From: Streptomyces bathyalis
Lineage (GTDB): Bacteria > Actinomycetota > Actinomycetes > Streptomycetales > Streptomycetaceae
Direction: 5' to 3'
Assembly: GCF_015910445.1 (NCBI RefSeq)
Contig: NZ_CP048882.1
Span: forward strand, 3,844,001 to 3,908,000
DNA: 64,000 bases
Position 1 is the first letter of the stretch, and every line of letters starts with the position of its first letter. The notes under the pieces were generated by a model, which ran no database searches, was not told the origin of the DNA, and worked only from the letters and a program-made list of their open reading frames with translations. Shown here in pieces: positions 1 through 9,407 of the stretch. Position numbers and translations under genes: made by a program.

Positions 1-1582
1 GACCGACCTTGTAGATCGACTTCACGTCCTTCTCCGTGGCGGCGAGGTCGGTCAGCATCGCGCCGACCATCGCCTCCAGCTCCACCGCCGCGCGGGAGAG
101 CTCCTCGCGGGCGCCGGCCAGCTCCTCGCCGCCCTTCGCCTCGGCCAGGAACTTCTTGATCTCCTCGGACAGCGTGGTGAGCGCTTGGCCCTGGTCGCGT
201 ACGACCTTGCGGAAGAAGTAGTCCTGACCCTGGATCGCGGTGGTGCCCTCGTAGAGGGTGTCGATCTTGGCGTCGCGGATGTACTGCTCGACCGGGTACT
301 CCTGCAGGTAGCCGGAGCCGCCCAGGGTCTGCAGCGACTGTGCGAGCTGCTCGTAGGACTTCTCCGAGCCGTAGCCCTTCACGATCGGCAGGAGCAGGTC
401 GTTCAGACGCTCGGCGGCGGAGGCGTCCTCACCGCGGTACTCCTTGATCACGATCTCGTCCTGCACCGACGCGGTGTAGAGGACGAGCGCGCGCATACCC
501 TCCGCGTACGCCTTCTGCGTCATCAGCGAGCGGCGCACGTCCGGGTGGTGCGTGATGGTCACGCGCGGCGCGGTCTTGTCGGTGAACTGCGCCAGGTCGG
601 CGCCCTGCACGCGCTCCTTGGCGTACTCCAGGGCGTTGAGGTAGCCGGTGGAGAGCGTCGCGATGGCCTTGGTGCCCACCATCATCCGCGCGAACTCGAT
701 GACCTTGAACATCTGGCGGATGCCGTCGTGCTTCTCGCCGAGCAGCCATCCCTTGGCCGGTGCGTTGGCGCCGAAGGTCAGCTCGCAGGTGTTGGAGGCC
801 TTCAGGCCCATCTTGTGCTCGACGTTGGTGGCGTAGACGCCGTTGCGGTCGCCGAGTTCGCCGGTCTCCCAGTCGAAGTCGTACTTCGGGACGAGGAAGA
901 GCGAGAGGCCCTTGGTGCCGGGGCCGTGGCCCTCGGGGCGCGCGAGCACGAAGTGCACGATGTTCTCGGAGAGGTCGTGCTCACCGGAGGTGATGAAGCG
1001 CTTGACGCCCTCGATGTGCCAGCTGCCGTCGTCCTGCTGGGTGGCCTTGGCGCGGCCCGCGCCGACGTCCGAACCGGCGTCCGGCTCGGTCAGCACCATC
1101 GTGGAGCCCCACTGCTTGTCCACCATCAACTGGGCGACCTTCAGCTGCTCTTCGGTGCCCTCGTCGTGGATGACACCGGCGAAGGCCGGGCCGGACGCGT
1201 ACATCCAGACCGCCGGGTTGGAGCCCAGCACGGTCTCGGCGAAGCTCCACAGCAGCGAGCGCGGCGCGGTGGTGCCGCCGATGGCTTCCGGGGTGCCCAG
1301 GCGCCACCACTCGGCGTCCATGTAGGCCTTGTAGCTCTTCTTGAACGACTCGGGAACGGGAGCCGTGTTGGTCTCCGGGTCGAAGACCGGCGGGTTGCGG
1401 TCGGAGTCCTCGTAGGACTCGGCCAGCTCGTTCTCGGCGAGGCGCGCGATCTCGGTCAGCACGCTCTTCGCGGTGTCCACGTCCATCTCCGCGAACGGTC
1501 CGGTGCCGTACACCGTGTCGCGGCCGAGCACCTCGAAGAGGTTGAACTCGATGTCGCGGAGATTCGACTTGTAGTGCCCCAT
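1..1582 (-). CDS. Acyl-CoA dehydrogenase, FadE5-like (3' end beyond the window)
   Basis: Predicted flavoenzyme that introduces the alpha-beta double bond into acyl-CoA in fatty-acid beta-oxidation (cytosol). About 527 residues are visible of a family usually near 600, so the C-terminus lies left of base 1. The start MGHYKSNLRD resembles the long mycobacterial FadE5 type. The mid-domain motif LTEPDAGSD (FAD/substrate region, near residue 168) and YEGTTAIQG (near residue 442, carrying the usual catalytic Glu) are intact. A helical tail rich in Glu and Ala follows, as in this long subfamily. ATG at 1582 is chosen because the conserved N-terminus begins there. It is divergent from the SseB-family gene. 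A perfect 12-bp palindrome lies about 65 bp upstream and may be its operator. Family assignment is firm; substrate chain length is not visible. Confidence 0.93.
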   Translation of the reverse strand, partial: MGHYKSNLRDIEFNLFEVLGRDTVYGTGPFAEMDVDTAKSVLTEIARLAENELAESYEDSDRNPPVFDPETNTAPVPESFKKSYKAYMDAEWWRLGTPEAIGGTTAPRSLLWSFAETVLGSNPAVWMYASGPAFAGVIHDEGTEEQLKVAQLMVDKQWGSTMVLTEPDAGSDVGAGRAKATQQDDGSWHIEGVKRFITSGEHDLSENIVHFVLARPEGHGPGTKGLSLFLVPKYDFDWETGELGDRNGVYATNVEHKMGLKASNTCELTFGANAPAKGWLLGEKHDGIRQMFKVIEFARMMVGTKAIATLSTGYLNALEYAKERVQGADLAQFTDKTAPRVTITHHPDVRRSLMTQKAYAEGMRALVLYTASVQDEIVIKEYRGEDASAAERLNDLLLPIVKGYGSEKSYEQLAQSLQTLGGSGYLQEYPVEQYIRDAKIDTLYEGTTAIQGQDYFFRKVVRDQGQALTTLSEEIKKFLAEAKGGEELAGAREELSRAAVELEAMVGAMLTDLAATEKDVKSIYKVG

Positions 1583-1647
1583 GGCAACGGCTCCGTGTGG
1601 TCTCACTCGACGGACAGGTAGTCAGCTGTGTCTACGGACAATGATGC

Positions 1648-1659
1648 TACCGGCCGGTA
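1648..1659. promoter_or_regulatory. Perfect 12-bp palindrome in divergent promoter region
   Basis: TACCGGCCGGTA is its own reverse complement and sits in the 127-bp gap between the divergent acyl-CoA dehydrogenase and SseB-family genes. Location and symmetry suit a TetR-type operator, which often controls fadE genes in actinomycetes. No such regulator gene is in the window, so assignment is inference. Confidence 0.4.
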
Positions 1660-1709
1660 ATAAGAAGCAACCCCTAACCGCCCATCTGTGACTCGTTACT
1701 CTTTCTCCT

Positions 1710-2261
1710 ATGTACGGCTACGACCAGACCGCCGCCGCGGGGCAGGGCTACCCACACGCCGGGCAGCAGTACGGCCACCAGCAGCAGGCCGGACATCAGC
1801 AGGCCGCTCACCAGCAGTACGCAGCCCAGCAGGCGCCCCCTCCCCCCTACGGGCAGCAAGGTCAGCCAGGGAACGGGCAGCCGCTCTACCCCGAGCAGGC
1901 GTCGCCGCCGTCACTGCGCGAGACCGTGCGCGCGTTCACCAACGGAACGATCACCTCGGAGGACTTCCAGTCGATCTTCTCGACGTCGAAGGTCTACTGC
2001 CCGCGCGGTGAGACCCCGGGCTTCCTGGCGCTGCACAACACCCAGCAGCCGGTGATCCCGATGTTCACGACGCTCAAGGAGCTGCGGCGCTACGCGGGCA
2101 AGGAGTCCCGCTACTTCGTGATCACGGGTGCCGAGGTGCTGGACCTGCTGCCCTCCGGCTACGGCTTCGTGCTGGACATGGAGGGCGAGCACCGCGTGGT
2201 CATCGACGCGAAGGCCGTCGAGGAGATGGTCGACTTCGCGATGCGCCGCATGTACGGCTGA
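1710..2261 (+). CDS. SseB-family protein with Gln-rich N-terminus
   Basis: 183-residue protein. Residues 1-65 are low-complexity, rich in Gln, Gly, Tyr, Pro and Ala. Residues 70-183 form an SseB-like domain with segments such as LRETVRAFTNG and VIPMFTTLKELRRYAG. The SseB domain is named after a Salmonella type III secretion protein, but in Streptomyces it occurs in cytosolic proteins of unknown function, and no secretion system is nearby. No ribosome binding site precedes ATG 1710. A TACTCT box (1697-1702) ends seven bases before it, so the transcript may be leaderless; that is inference. Single gene, divergent from the acyl-CoA dehydrogenase. Confidence 0.8.
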   Translation: MYGYDQTAAAGQGYPHAGQQYGHQQQAGHQQAAHQQYAAQQAPPPPYGQQGQPGNGQPLYPEQASPPSLRETVRAFTNGTITSEDFQSIFSTSKVYCPRGETPGFLALHNTQQPVIPMFTTLKELRRYAGKESRYFVITGAEVLDLLPSGYGFVLDMEGEHRVVIDAKAVEEMVDFAMRRMYG

Positions 2262-2391
2262 GGGTGCCCCGGCGGGTGAGCCGAGCGCGGTTTCGCCCCT
2301 GAGCCTTGCGGCCGGTCCCTTGGATATTCCGGGTCCGGCGGCGTGAAGACGGCGCCGGTCTGCGCGTCAGGCCGAGCCGCCTTAGGGGGCA

Positions 2392-4725
2392 TCACGCCCA
2401 GGCCGGTGACGAAACGTTCTCGCGCATCTCGAACCAGATGCTCTTGCCCTCGCCGCGCGGGTCGACGCCCCACGATCCCGCCAGCAGCTCCATCATCATC
2501 AACCCCCGGCCGGACGAGGCCAGTTCGCCGGGAGTGCGGCGGTGCGGCAGTGCGTCGCTGGTGTCGGCCACCTCGACGCGCAGCAGCCTGTTGCCCCGTT
2601 CGCCGCTGCACTCGGCGACCATCATGGCGTCGCCCTCGGTGTGGACCAGGACGTTCGTCAGCATCTCGGAGAGCATCAGCACGGCCCCGTCGATCTGGTC
2701 CTCGCTCTCCCAGTCGAAGAGCATGCCCTGGAGCTGGTGCCGGGCCTCGCCGATGCGGTCCGGCTCCGCCTGCGCGACGGTGAACGTCGTGCGGCGTGCG
2801 ATGCCGGCGGCCGCCGCCGCACGCCCGGCCGCGTAAGCGGGGTCGAGGGTGAGCAGCAGCAGCGCGATGTCGTCCTCGCGGCGGTCGGCCAGCGGGCCGG
2901 TGGCCTCACCGGTGAGCGGCTGCTGCGCCGAGCCGATGAGCGCGTCCGCGAGCTGCTCCAGGTCGGTGGGCGTTCCCGAGTCCTTGGCGGACTGATCCCG
3001 GAAGACGGCTTGGATGCGCCGCCACCCGGTGTCCATGGTGTGCCCGCCGACCTCGATCAGCCCGTCCGTGCACACCAGCAGCGTCTCGCCCGGCTCCAGC
3101 ACGAGCCGCGTCGTCGGGTACTCGGTGCCCGGCTCCACCCCCAGCGGCAGTCCGCCCGCGGTGGCTCTGATCAGCATCGTGCCGTCGGCCAGCCAGATCG
3201 CGGGGTCGGGATGGCCCGCGCGCGCGATGTCGAGGGTGCCGGTGACGGGGTCGGCCTCCATGTAGAGACAGGTGGCGAATCGTTCGTCCTCGAGGAGACC
3301 TCCGAAGGCCCCGACCGCGGGCGCCTCGTCGCTCGGCCTTTCTCCCGGGTCGCCCGTCATCACCTCGGGCCGCCCGATCCCCGCCAGATAGCGCGAGGCA
3401 CGCGCCAGGATCGCGTCCGGGCGGTGGCCCTCCGCCGCGTAGGCGCGCAGCGCGATGCGCAGCTGCGCCATGACGCCGGCCGCGCGCACGTCGTGGCCCT
3501 GCACGTCGCCGATCACCAGTCCCGTGCGGCCCGACGGCAGCGGGATCACGTCGTACCAGTCGCCGCCGACCTCCAGCCCGCCGCCCGAGGGCATGTACCG
3601 GGCCGCCAGCTTCATGCCCTCGATGCCGGGCCTGCGCGTGGGCCTCAGTGTGCGCTGCAGGCCGGAGGAGAGCTGGAGCTCCGTCTCGTGCATGGACGTG
3701 CGGGAGATCGCCTGGGCGAGCATCCGCGCGACGTTGGCCAGCAGCGACCGGCCCTCCGGGGTGAACCGGACGGGCTCCCCAAAGGCCACCATCCACGCGC
3801 CCAGCGTGCGCTTGGAGACGGTGAGCGGCAGGAACGCCCAGCCCCGGTTGCCGACCGGCTCCACCTGCGGCCAGGCGGCCGGGAACTCGCGCTGGTAGTC
3901 CTCCGGGGCCGGCAGGTAGACCGGCCGCCCGGACCGTACGACGGCGGCGGCCGGATGGTCGGTCTCGACGGGCATTTCGAGGAACGGAAGCAGATGCTGC
4001 GGCACCGGCCGCTGGCCCGGAGGCCCGACCAGGATCAGCCGGCCCCGTTCGAGACTGAAGACGGCGAGGGCGCGGGGCTTGAAGCCGGGGATGACCAGCG
4101 AGCCCCCGATCCGCAGCACCTCCGCGGTGGTGCGGGCCTCCGCGAGCGCGAGGCCCGTGTGCAGCAGGAATGCCTCCCGGTTCTGCTGAAGGGTGTCCTC
4201 CTCCCCGGACGGCACCCCGGACGGCCGCCGCACGTGCTCGGCGGCCGCAGGCTCCGCGGCGCCGGGCTCGGGCACCAGCGAGATCGTCCCGATAAGGGAG
4301 ATCGTCCCGTCCTCGTCGACGGGCATGATCCGGGTCCGCACCCTGCGCACCACGTCGCCCTGCTCGTCGACGATGCGCAGCACCGTTTCGACGAGGGTCC
4401 ACTCGGCCAGGGCGAGGGTTGCGGTCTCTGTCAGTTCCACGTAGTCGGAGAAGTGGATCCGGGAGCGGATGGAGGGCTCGGCGAGCGTGAGGGTGCCGCC
4501 CTCGGCGGGCACGTCCTGCGGGCGGCCCGGTCCGGCCTCTTCCGAGGGGGTGTCCGAGCCCGGTCCGGCGACGGAGACGGAACGGTCGGTGTCCGTCACG
4601 TCCCCCCGTCTGAACGGGACGCCGAGGAGCTCCGCGGTGAGGACGTCTACGGTGGAAGCACCGGTCTCGCTGTCCCAACGCCACAGCCCGGTCCCGGTGG
4701 CCCTCAGCACGTCCTCGGTGTGCAT
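2392..4725 (-). CDS. PP2C (SpoIIE)-type phosphatase with PAS-like, GAF and anti-sigma kinase-like domains
   Basis: 777-residue multidomain regulator. Order: PAS-like sensory region (about 1-150), GAF-like region (180-335), SpoIIE/PP2C phosphatase (about 365-600), RsbW-like HATPase (640-770). Metal-binding motifs GGDWYDV, GDVQGHD and CTDGLIEV plus the terminal DDIALLLL are present, so the phosphatase should be active. The HATPase has the N-box SEMLTNVLVH and a GRGLMMM glycine segment. The family (RsbU/RsbP types) dephosphorylates anti-anti-sigma factors, while the HATPase can phosphorylate them or bind a sigma factor, so this protein could do both. No sigma factor or antagonist lies next to it, so the partner is unknown. 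ATG 4725 opens the conserved frame; divergent from aspS. Confidence 0.88.
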   Translation of the reverse strand: MHTEDVLRATGTGLWRWDSETGASTVDVLTAELLGVPFRRGDVTDTDRSVSVAGPGSDTPSEEAGPGRPQDVPAEGGTLTLAEPSIRSRIHFSDYVELTETATLALAEWTLVETVLRIVDEQGDVVRRVRTRIMPVDEDGTISLIGTISLVPEPGAAEPAAAEHVRRPSGVPSGEEDTLQQNREAFLLHTGLALAEARTTAEVLRIGGSLVIPGFKPRALAVFSLERGRLILVGPPGQRPVPQHLLPFLEMPVETDHPAAAVVRSGRPVYLPAPEDYQREFPAAWPQVEPVGNRGWAFLPLTVSKRTLGAWMVAFGEPVRFTPEGRSLLANVARMLAQAISRTSMHETELQLSSGLQRTLRPTRRPGIEGMKLAARYMPSGGGLEVGGDWYDVIPLPSGRTGLVIGDVQGHDVRAAGVMAQLRIALRAYAAEGHRPDAILARASRYLAGIGRPEVMTGDPGERPSDEAPAVGAFGGLLEDERFATCLYMEADPVTGTLDIARAGHPDPAIWLADGTMLIRATAGGLPLGVEPGTEYPTTRLVLEPGETLLVCTDGLIEVGGHTMDTGWRRIQAVFRDQSAKDSGTPTDLEQLADALIGSAQQPLTGEATGPLADRREDDIALLLLTLDPAYAAGRAAAAAGIARRTTFTVAQAEPDRIGEARHQLQGMLFDWESEDQIDGAVLMLSEMLTNVLVHTEGDAMMVAECSGERGNRLLRVEVADTSDALPHRRTPGELASSGRGLMMMELLAGSWGVDPRGEGKSIWFEMRENVSSPAWA

Positions 4726-4800
4726 TGCCCCACTTTATGTGCGTTGGGGAAAACGGGGCGAGTGGGGCTGAGCCAGGGCGGTAGTCTGAAGGGCCGACCT

Positions 4801-4824
4801 CCCCCATAGCCTCCGGCATGGGGG
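4801..4824. repeat. C-rich/G-rich hairpin in the aspS leader
   Basis: CCCCCAT at 4801-4807 pairs with ATGGGGG at 4818-4824 around a ten-base loop, followed by GTGCCCCC, which could pair alternatively with the G-run. Similar dispersed elements occur between Streptomyces genes. It lies in the presumed 5' UTR of aspS; a TAGTCT box at 4782-4787 is a possible -10. Function unknown. Confidence 0.45.
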
Positions 4825-4874
4825 TGCCCCCAAGTAACTGGCCCAGATGCTGCCGACCCACGACTGGATGACTG

Positions 4875-6638
4875 ATGCACCGGTACCGTTCCCACACCTG
4901 CGGCGAGCTCCGTGCTCCGGACGTCGGTACCGACGTCCGCCTCAGCGGCTGGCTGCACAACCGGCGGAACCTGGGCGGCATCCTCTTCATCGATCTCCGT
5001 GACCACTACGGGATCGTGCAGCTCTTGGTGCGGCCCGAGCAGACCGAGGTTCAGGAGCAGCTGAGCTCGCTGTCCAAGGAGTCCGTCGTACGCGTCGACG
5101 GCAAGGTCCGGGCGCGGGGTACCGACAACGTCAACTCCGAGTTGCCGACGGGTGAGATCGAGGTCGAGGTCGGCGAGGTGGAGGTGCTCGGCGCCTCCGA
5201 GCAGATCCCCTTCACGATCAACGCGGAGGACGGGGTCAACGAGGAGAAGCGCCTCGAATACCGCTTCCTGGACCTGCGCCGCGAACGCATGCACCGCAAC
5301 ATCGTGCTGCGCTCGCAGGTCATCGCGAAGATCCGCGAGAAGATGGTCGCCGAGGGCTTCAACGAGCTGGCCACGCCCATCCTGTCGGCCACTTCGCCCG
5401 AGGGTGCGCGGGACTTCCTGGTGCCCTCCAGGCTGCACGCGGGGAAGTTCTACGCGCTGCCGCAGGCGCCGCAGCAGTTCAAGCAGCTGCTGATGATCGC
5501 GGGCTTCGACCGCTACTTCCAGATCGCGCCCTGCTTCCGTGACGAGGACGCCCGCGCCGACCGCTCGCCCGGCGAGTTCTACCAGCTCGACATGGAGATG
5601 AGCTTCGTCGAGCAGGAGGACGTCTTCGCCGTCATCGAGCGGGTGATGACCCAGCTCTTCCAAGAACTGGGCGGCGGCCGCGAGTGCACCTCGCCGTTCC
5701 CGCGCGTGCCGTTCCGCGAGGCGATGCTCAAGTACGGCTCCGACAAGCCGGATCTGCGTGCGCGGCTGGAACTCGTGGACGTCTCCGACGTCTTCAAGTC
5801 ATCGGGCTTCAAAGCCTTCGCAGGCAAGCACGTACGGGCGCTGGCGGTGCCGGACACCGCGGACCAGCCGCGCAAGTTCTTCGACCAGATGGGCGAGTTC
5901 GCCGTCGAGCAGGGCGCGAAGGGCCTGGCATGGGTCCGCGTGGGCGAGGACCGCACGCTCACGGGACCGATCGCCAAGTTCCTCGAGGAGAACGACGTCA
6001 CGCAGCTGCTGACCGCGCTGAAGGCCGAGCCGGGCACGGCGATCTTCTTCGGTGCGGGCGAGTTCGACGAGGTCTCGAAGATCATGGGCGCGGTCCGTGT
6101 CGAGGCCGCGAAGCGCGCCGGCCACTTCGAGGAAGGCGTCTTCCGCTTCTGCTGGATCGTGGACTTCCCGATGTACGAGAAGGACGAGGAGACCGGCGCG
6201 GTCCAGTTCTCCCACAACCCCTTCTCCATGCCGCAGGGCGGTCTGGAAGCACTGCAGACGCAGGACCCGCTGTCGATCCTGGCGTGGCAGTACGACATCG
6301 TCTGCAACGGCGTGGAGCTCTCCTCGGGCGCCATCCGAAACCACGAACCGGACATCATGTTCAAGGCGTTCGAGATCGCGGGCTACTCGAACGAGGACGT
6401 CGAGCGCGAATTCGGCGGCATGCTGCGGGCGTTCCGCTTCGGCGCCCCGCCGCACGGCGGCATCGCCCCGGGCATCGACCGCATCGTGATGCTGCTGGCG
6501 GACGAGCCCAACATCCGCGAGACGATCGCGTTCCCGCTCAACGGCAACGCGCTGGACCTGATGATGGGCGCCCCCAGCGAGGTCGACGAGGCCCGCCTGC
6601 GGGAGCTGCACCTCTCGGTGCGCAAGCCGAAGCTCTAG
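4875..6638 (+). CDS. aspS: Aspartyl-tRNA synthetase
   Basis: Class II synthetase charging tRNA-Asp; 587 residues, normal for the bacterial type. Visible parts: N-terminal OB-fold anticodon-binding domain (about 1-110, WLHNRRNLGGILFIDLRD), catalytic core from about 135, motif 2 region FRDEDARADR followed by EFYQLDMEMSF, the bacteria-specific insertion domain (about 290-420) and motif 3 GGIAPGIDRIVMLL near residue 535. Streptomyces normally has GatCAB, so the enzyme may also charge tRNA-Asn; the sequence alone does not settle this. Start ATG 4875 has only a weak purine-rich stretch before it. Single gene, divergent from the SpoIIE-type regulator. Confidence 0.97.
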   Translation: MHRYRSHTCGELRAPDVGTDVRLSGWLHNRRNLGGILFIDLRDHYGIVQLLVRPEQTEVQEQLSSLSKESVVRVDGKVRARGTDNVNSELPTGEIEVEVGEVEVLGASEQIPFTINAEDGVNEEKRLEYRFLDLRRERMHRNIVLRSQVIAKIREKMVAEGFNELATPILSATSPEGARDFLVPSRLHAGKFYALPQAPQQFKQLLMIAGFDRYFQIAPCFRDEDARADRSPGEFYQLDMEMSFVEQEDVFAVIERVMTQLFQELGGGRECTSPFPRVPFREAMLKYGSDKPDLRARLELVDVSDVFKSSGFKAFAGKHVRALAVPDTADQPRKFFDQMGEFAVEQGAKGLAWVRVGEDRTLTGPIAKFLEENDVTQLLTALKAEPGTAIFFGAGEFDEVSKIMGAVRVEAAKRAGHFEEGVFRFCWIVDFPMYEKDEETGAVQFSHNPFSMPQGGLEALQTQDPLSILAWQYDIVCNGVELSSGAIRNHEPDIMFKAFEIAGYSNEDVEREFGGMLRAFRFGAPPHGGIAPGIDRIVMLLADEPNIRETIAFPLNGNALDLMMGAPSEVDEARLRELHLSVRKPKL

Positions 6639-6844
6639 CCTTCGGCGGGCCCCCTTCGGCGGGCGGCGGGTCGGGTTCCGGCTCGCTGCGTACGGGCGAT
6701 CGCGCGGGTGCCGGGTGCGGGGCCCGTAGCAGCCGGGGTTGTCCTTGCGCGCCGTTGACCGGCAGGAAAGTGTCAGGCCCGGCCTGCGCCCGTAACGTGG
6801 TGTCGTACGCAGACCCGTACGGCCGCCGAGGGAAGCGAACGATC

Positions 6845-7483
6845 ATGACTGTGCCCGCCCTGAGTTCCCGCCCCGGCAACCTGCGCGAGGTCGCGGAGGA
6901 GATCGAGCGGGCGACCGGCCTGCGGGTGGAGATCCTCGGAGGAAGCCTCGTGACGTCCCCGACGCCGCGAGGGAAGCACGCGGGTACGGTCAAGCGGCTG
7001 CTCCGGCAGCTCTCACCGCAGCTTCCGGAGGGGCTCGACGCATACGAGATGTCGTCCATTGCCCTCCCGGACGACACCGACGATTACTGCACGCCGGATC
7101 TCGTCGTCCTGCCGACCGAGTGGGAGGAGGACGATGAGTGGCTCGCCGACCCCCGGGACGCGGAGCTGGCGGTCGAGGTCATCTCCCAGTCGGAAAAGGC
7201 GAAGGACGTCACCGCGAAGAACGGCTGGTATGCCGCCGCGGGGGTGCGCACCCTGCTGGTCGTTGATCCGCGCGTAGGCGCCTGGGCTCTGTACACACAC
7301 CCCCGGGACGGCAGCTACCAGGGAGTCCTCCACGGCAGGTACGGCGAGGAGTTGTTGCTGCCGTCCCCGTTCACACTTCCGGTCGACACGTCCTGCCTCC
7401 CGCTCTACGGAGACGCCGTCAGCTCCGCAGACCTTTCCACGCACGACGGCGTCGAAGCTCGTCGCAAGGGCAAAGGCGATTGA
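6845..7483 (+). CDS. Uma2-family (DUF820) PD-(D/E)XK nuclease-like protein
   Basis: 212 residues with the restriction-endonuclease-like core: YCTPDLVVLP (catalytic Asp), LAVEVISQSEKAKD (E-x-V plus Lys) and KNGWYAAAGVRTLLVVDP. These proteins are abundant in Streptomyces and cyanobacteria; the biological role is unproven. ATG 6845 is chosen over a much longer in-frame extension that overlaps aspS out of frame, because homology starts at MTVPALSSRPG and a GGGAAG stretch precedes it. Monocistronic, 206 bp after aspS. Confidence 0.85.
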   Translation: MTVPALSSRPGNLREVAEEIERATGLRVEILGGSLVTSPTPRGKHAGTVKRLLRQLSPQLPEGLDAYEMSSIALPDDTDDYCTPDLVVLPTEWEEDDEWLADPRDAELAVEVISQSEKAKDVTAKNGWYAAAGVRTLLVVDPRVGAWALYTHPRDGSYQGVLHGRYGEELLLPSPFTLPVDTSCLPLYGDAVSSADLSTHDGVEARRKGKGD

Positions 7484-7543
7484 TCGTTGTGGACGGCTCG
7501 CTGCCCGGTGGTCCGCCGCTGCCGGACCGCCCCGTGACATGAC

Positions 7544-7570
7544 GAACCCCCGGGCAGAGCCCGGGGGTTC
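7544..7570. terminator. Terminator hairpin between convergent genes
   Basis: Perfect 12-bp stem GAACCCCCGGGC / GCCCGGGGGTTC with a three-base loop AGA, between the ends of the Uma2 gene and metG. The symmetry would let it serve both directions. No T-run, as is usual in high-GC actinomycetes. Confidence 0.85.
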
Positions 7571-7585
7571 ACCGCTGTGTGAAGG

Positions 7586-9226
7586 CTACTTGGCCGGGTC
7601 CTCCAGGCGCGGGAAGAGGGACGCGCCCTTCGTCACCGTTGCTCCCGCGGGAAGCTGGCCCCAGCGGGCGGCATCGCCCATGTTCTGGTCGGAGAGCCGG
7701 CCGAGGTGCGGCTCGGCGCCCAGCGACGCCCACAGCTTCGCCGAGGACTGCGGCATGATCGGGTTCAGCAGCACCGCGCACGCGCGCAGCGACTCTGCCG
7801 CGGTGTAGAGGATCGTCGCCAGCCGGGCCTGGGCCTCGCCGGTCGCCGCCGCGTCAGCGGCATCGGACGACACGGCTTTGGCGACCTTCCAGGGCTCCTG
7901 CTCCGTCAGATAGCCGTTGACCTGCTTGATGAAGTCGAAGACCGCCGCGATGCCGCCGGCGAAGTCCAGCTCGTCGCCGATGCGTTCGTCCGCCGAGGCG
8001 ACCGCCTTCGCGAGACCGTCCACGACGGCCTGCTCAGCCTCGCCGTGCGCCGTCGCCTCCGGCAGTGTGCCGCCGAAGTACTTGCCGACCATGGCGGCGA
8101 CGCGGGAGGCCAAGTTGCCGTAGTCGTTGGCCAGTTCGCTGGTGTAGCGGGCGGAGAAGTCCTCCCAGGAGAACGAGCCGTCCTGCCCGAAGGCGATTGC
8201 CCGCATGAAGTACCAGCGGTAGGCGTCGACTCCGAAGTGCTCCGTGAGCTGCTGCGGGGAGATGCCCGTCAGATTCGACTTGGACATCTTCTCGCCGCCG
8301 ACCATCAGCCAGCCGTTGGCGACGATCTTGCCGGGCAGCGGCAGTCCGTTGGCCATCAGCATCGCGGGCCAGATCACCGTGTGGAAGCGGAGGATGTCCT
8401 TGCCCACGAGGTGCACGTCCGCGGGGAAGGTCCCCTCGAAGCGCTCCTGGTCGGCCCCGTAGCCCACCGCCGTGGCGTAGTTGAGCAGCGCGTCGATCCA
8501 GACGTAGATGACGTGCTTGTCGTCCCAGGGCACCTTGACGCCCCAGTCGAAGGTCGAGCGTGAGATCGACAGGTCGTCCAGGCCCTGGCGGACGAAGTTC
8601 ATCACCTCGTTCCGCGCGGACTCGGGCTGGATGAACTCCGGGTGCCGCTCGTAGTGCTCCAGCAGCTTCGGGCCGTACTCGGACAGCTTGAAGAAGTAGT
8701 TCTCCTCCTGGAGCATCTCGACCGGCGTGCGGTGGATGGGGCACAGCTTCTGCCCCGCGAACTCCCCCTCTCCGTCGAGGAGTTCGCCGTAGGTCTTGTA
8801 CTCCTCGCAGCCCACGCAGTACGGGCCCTCGTATCCGCCCTGGTAGATCTCGCCCTTGTCGTAGAGATCCTGGACGAACTCGCCGACGCGCTCGGTGTGC
8901 CGCTTCTCCGTCGTACGGATGAAGTCGTCGTTGCCGATCTCCAGGTGCTCCCAGAGTGGCTTCCATGCCTCCTCGACGAGGCGGTCGCACCACTCCTGCG
9001 GTGAGACCCCGTTCGCCTCGGCGGTGCGCATGATCTTCTGACCGTGCTCGTCCGTGCCGGTGAGGTACCACACCTTCTCGCCGCGCTGACGGTGCCAGCG
9101 CGTGAGCACGTCGCCCGCGACGGTCGTGTAGGCGTGGCCCAGGTGGGGAGCGTCATTGACGTAGTAAATGGGGGTCGTGACGTAGTACGCCTTCGATCCC
9201 GTCTGCTCTGTTCCAGTGGCCGCCAT
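7586..9226 (-). CDS. metG: Methionyl-tRNA synthetase
   Basis: 546-residue class I synthetase charging both initiator and elongator tRNA-Met. The HIGH-type motif PHLGHAYTT lies near residue 27, a zinc-knuckle-like insert has CVGCEEYKTYG and LCPIHRTP, and GGEKMSKSNLTG is the KMSKS loop. It ends after the anticodon-binding helical domain, without the C-terminal dimerising tRNA-binding domain of longer MetRS, as usual in actinobacteria. ATG 9226 (MAATGTEQTG) is chosen because the 141 upstream in-frame codons have no family similarity. Confidence 0.96.
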   Translation of the reverse strand: MAATGTEQTGSKAYYVTTPIYYVNDAPHLGHAYTTVAGDVLTRWHRQRGEKVWYLTGTDEHGQKIMRTAEANGVSPQEWCDRLVEEAWKPLWEHLEIGNDDFIRTTEKRHTERVGEFVQDLYDKGEIYQGGYEGPYCVGCEEYKTYGELLDGEGEFAGQKLCPIHRTPVEMLQEENYFFKLSEYGPKLLEHYERHPEFIQPESARNEVMNFVRQGLDDLSISRSTFDWGVKVPWDDKHVIYVWIDALLNYATAVGYGADQERFEGTFPADVHLVGKDILRFHTVIWPAMLMANGLPLPGKIVANGWLMVGGEKMSKSNLTGISPQQLTEHFGVDAYRWYFMRAIAFGQDGSFSWEDFSARYTSELANDYGNLASRVAAMVGKYFGGTLPEATAHGEAEQAVVDGLAKAVASADERIGDELDFAGGIAAVFDFIKQVNGYLTEQEPWKVAKAVSSDAADAAATGEAQARLATILYTAAESLRACAVLLNPIMPQSSAKLWASLGAEPHLGRLSDQNMGDAARWGQLPAGATVTKGASLFPRLEDPAK

Positions 9227-9407
9227 GGTCGAAATCCTAACTGTCCGCGGGCACCGGTTTCCTTCCCATAACCCTGTGTGACCGCCGGGGGAACGGTGCG
9301 GAGGGTGCGGGCGCGGGCGGGGCTGCGGCCGGGTCCGTCTGTTGACGCTTCTCGCGCGCCTCTGCATGCTTGCGCGCGTACCGAACTTCACACACGGGGA
9401 CCGGACC

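Noticed and set aside
185..1621. 478-codon plus-strand open frame over the acyl-CoA dehydrogenase
   Set aside because: It is the antisense shadow of a strongly conserved gene; long antisense frames are common at this G+C content and its product is Arg/Val/Leu low-complexity.
5684..6844. In-frame N-terminal extension of the Uma2 gene into aspS
   Set aside because: It overlaps aspS in another frame and has Arg/Gly-rich shadow composition; Uma2 similarity begins at 6845.
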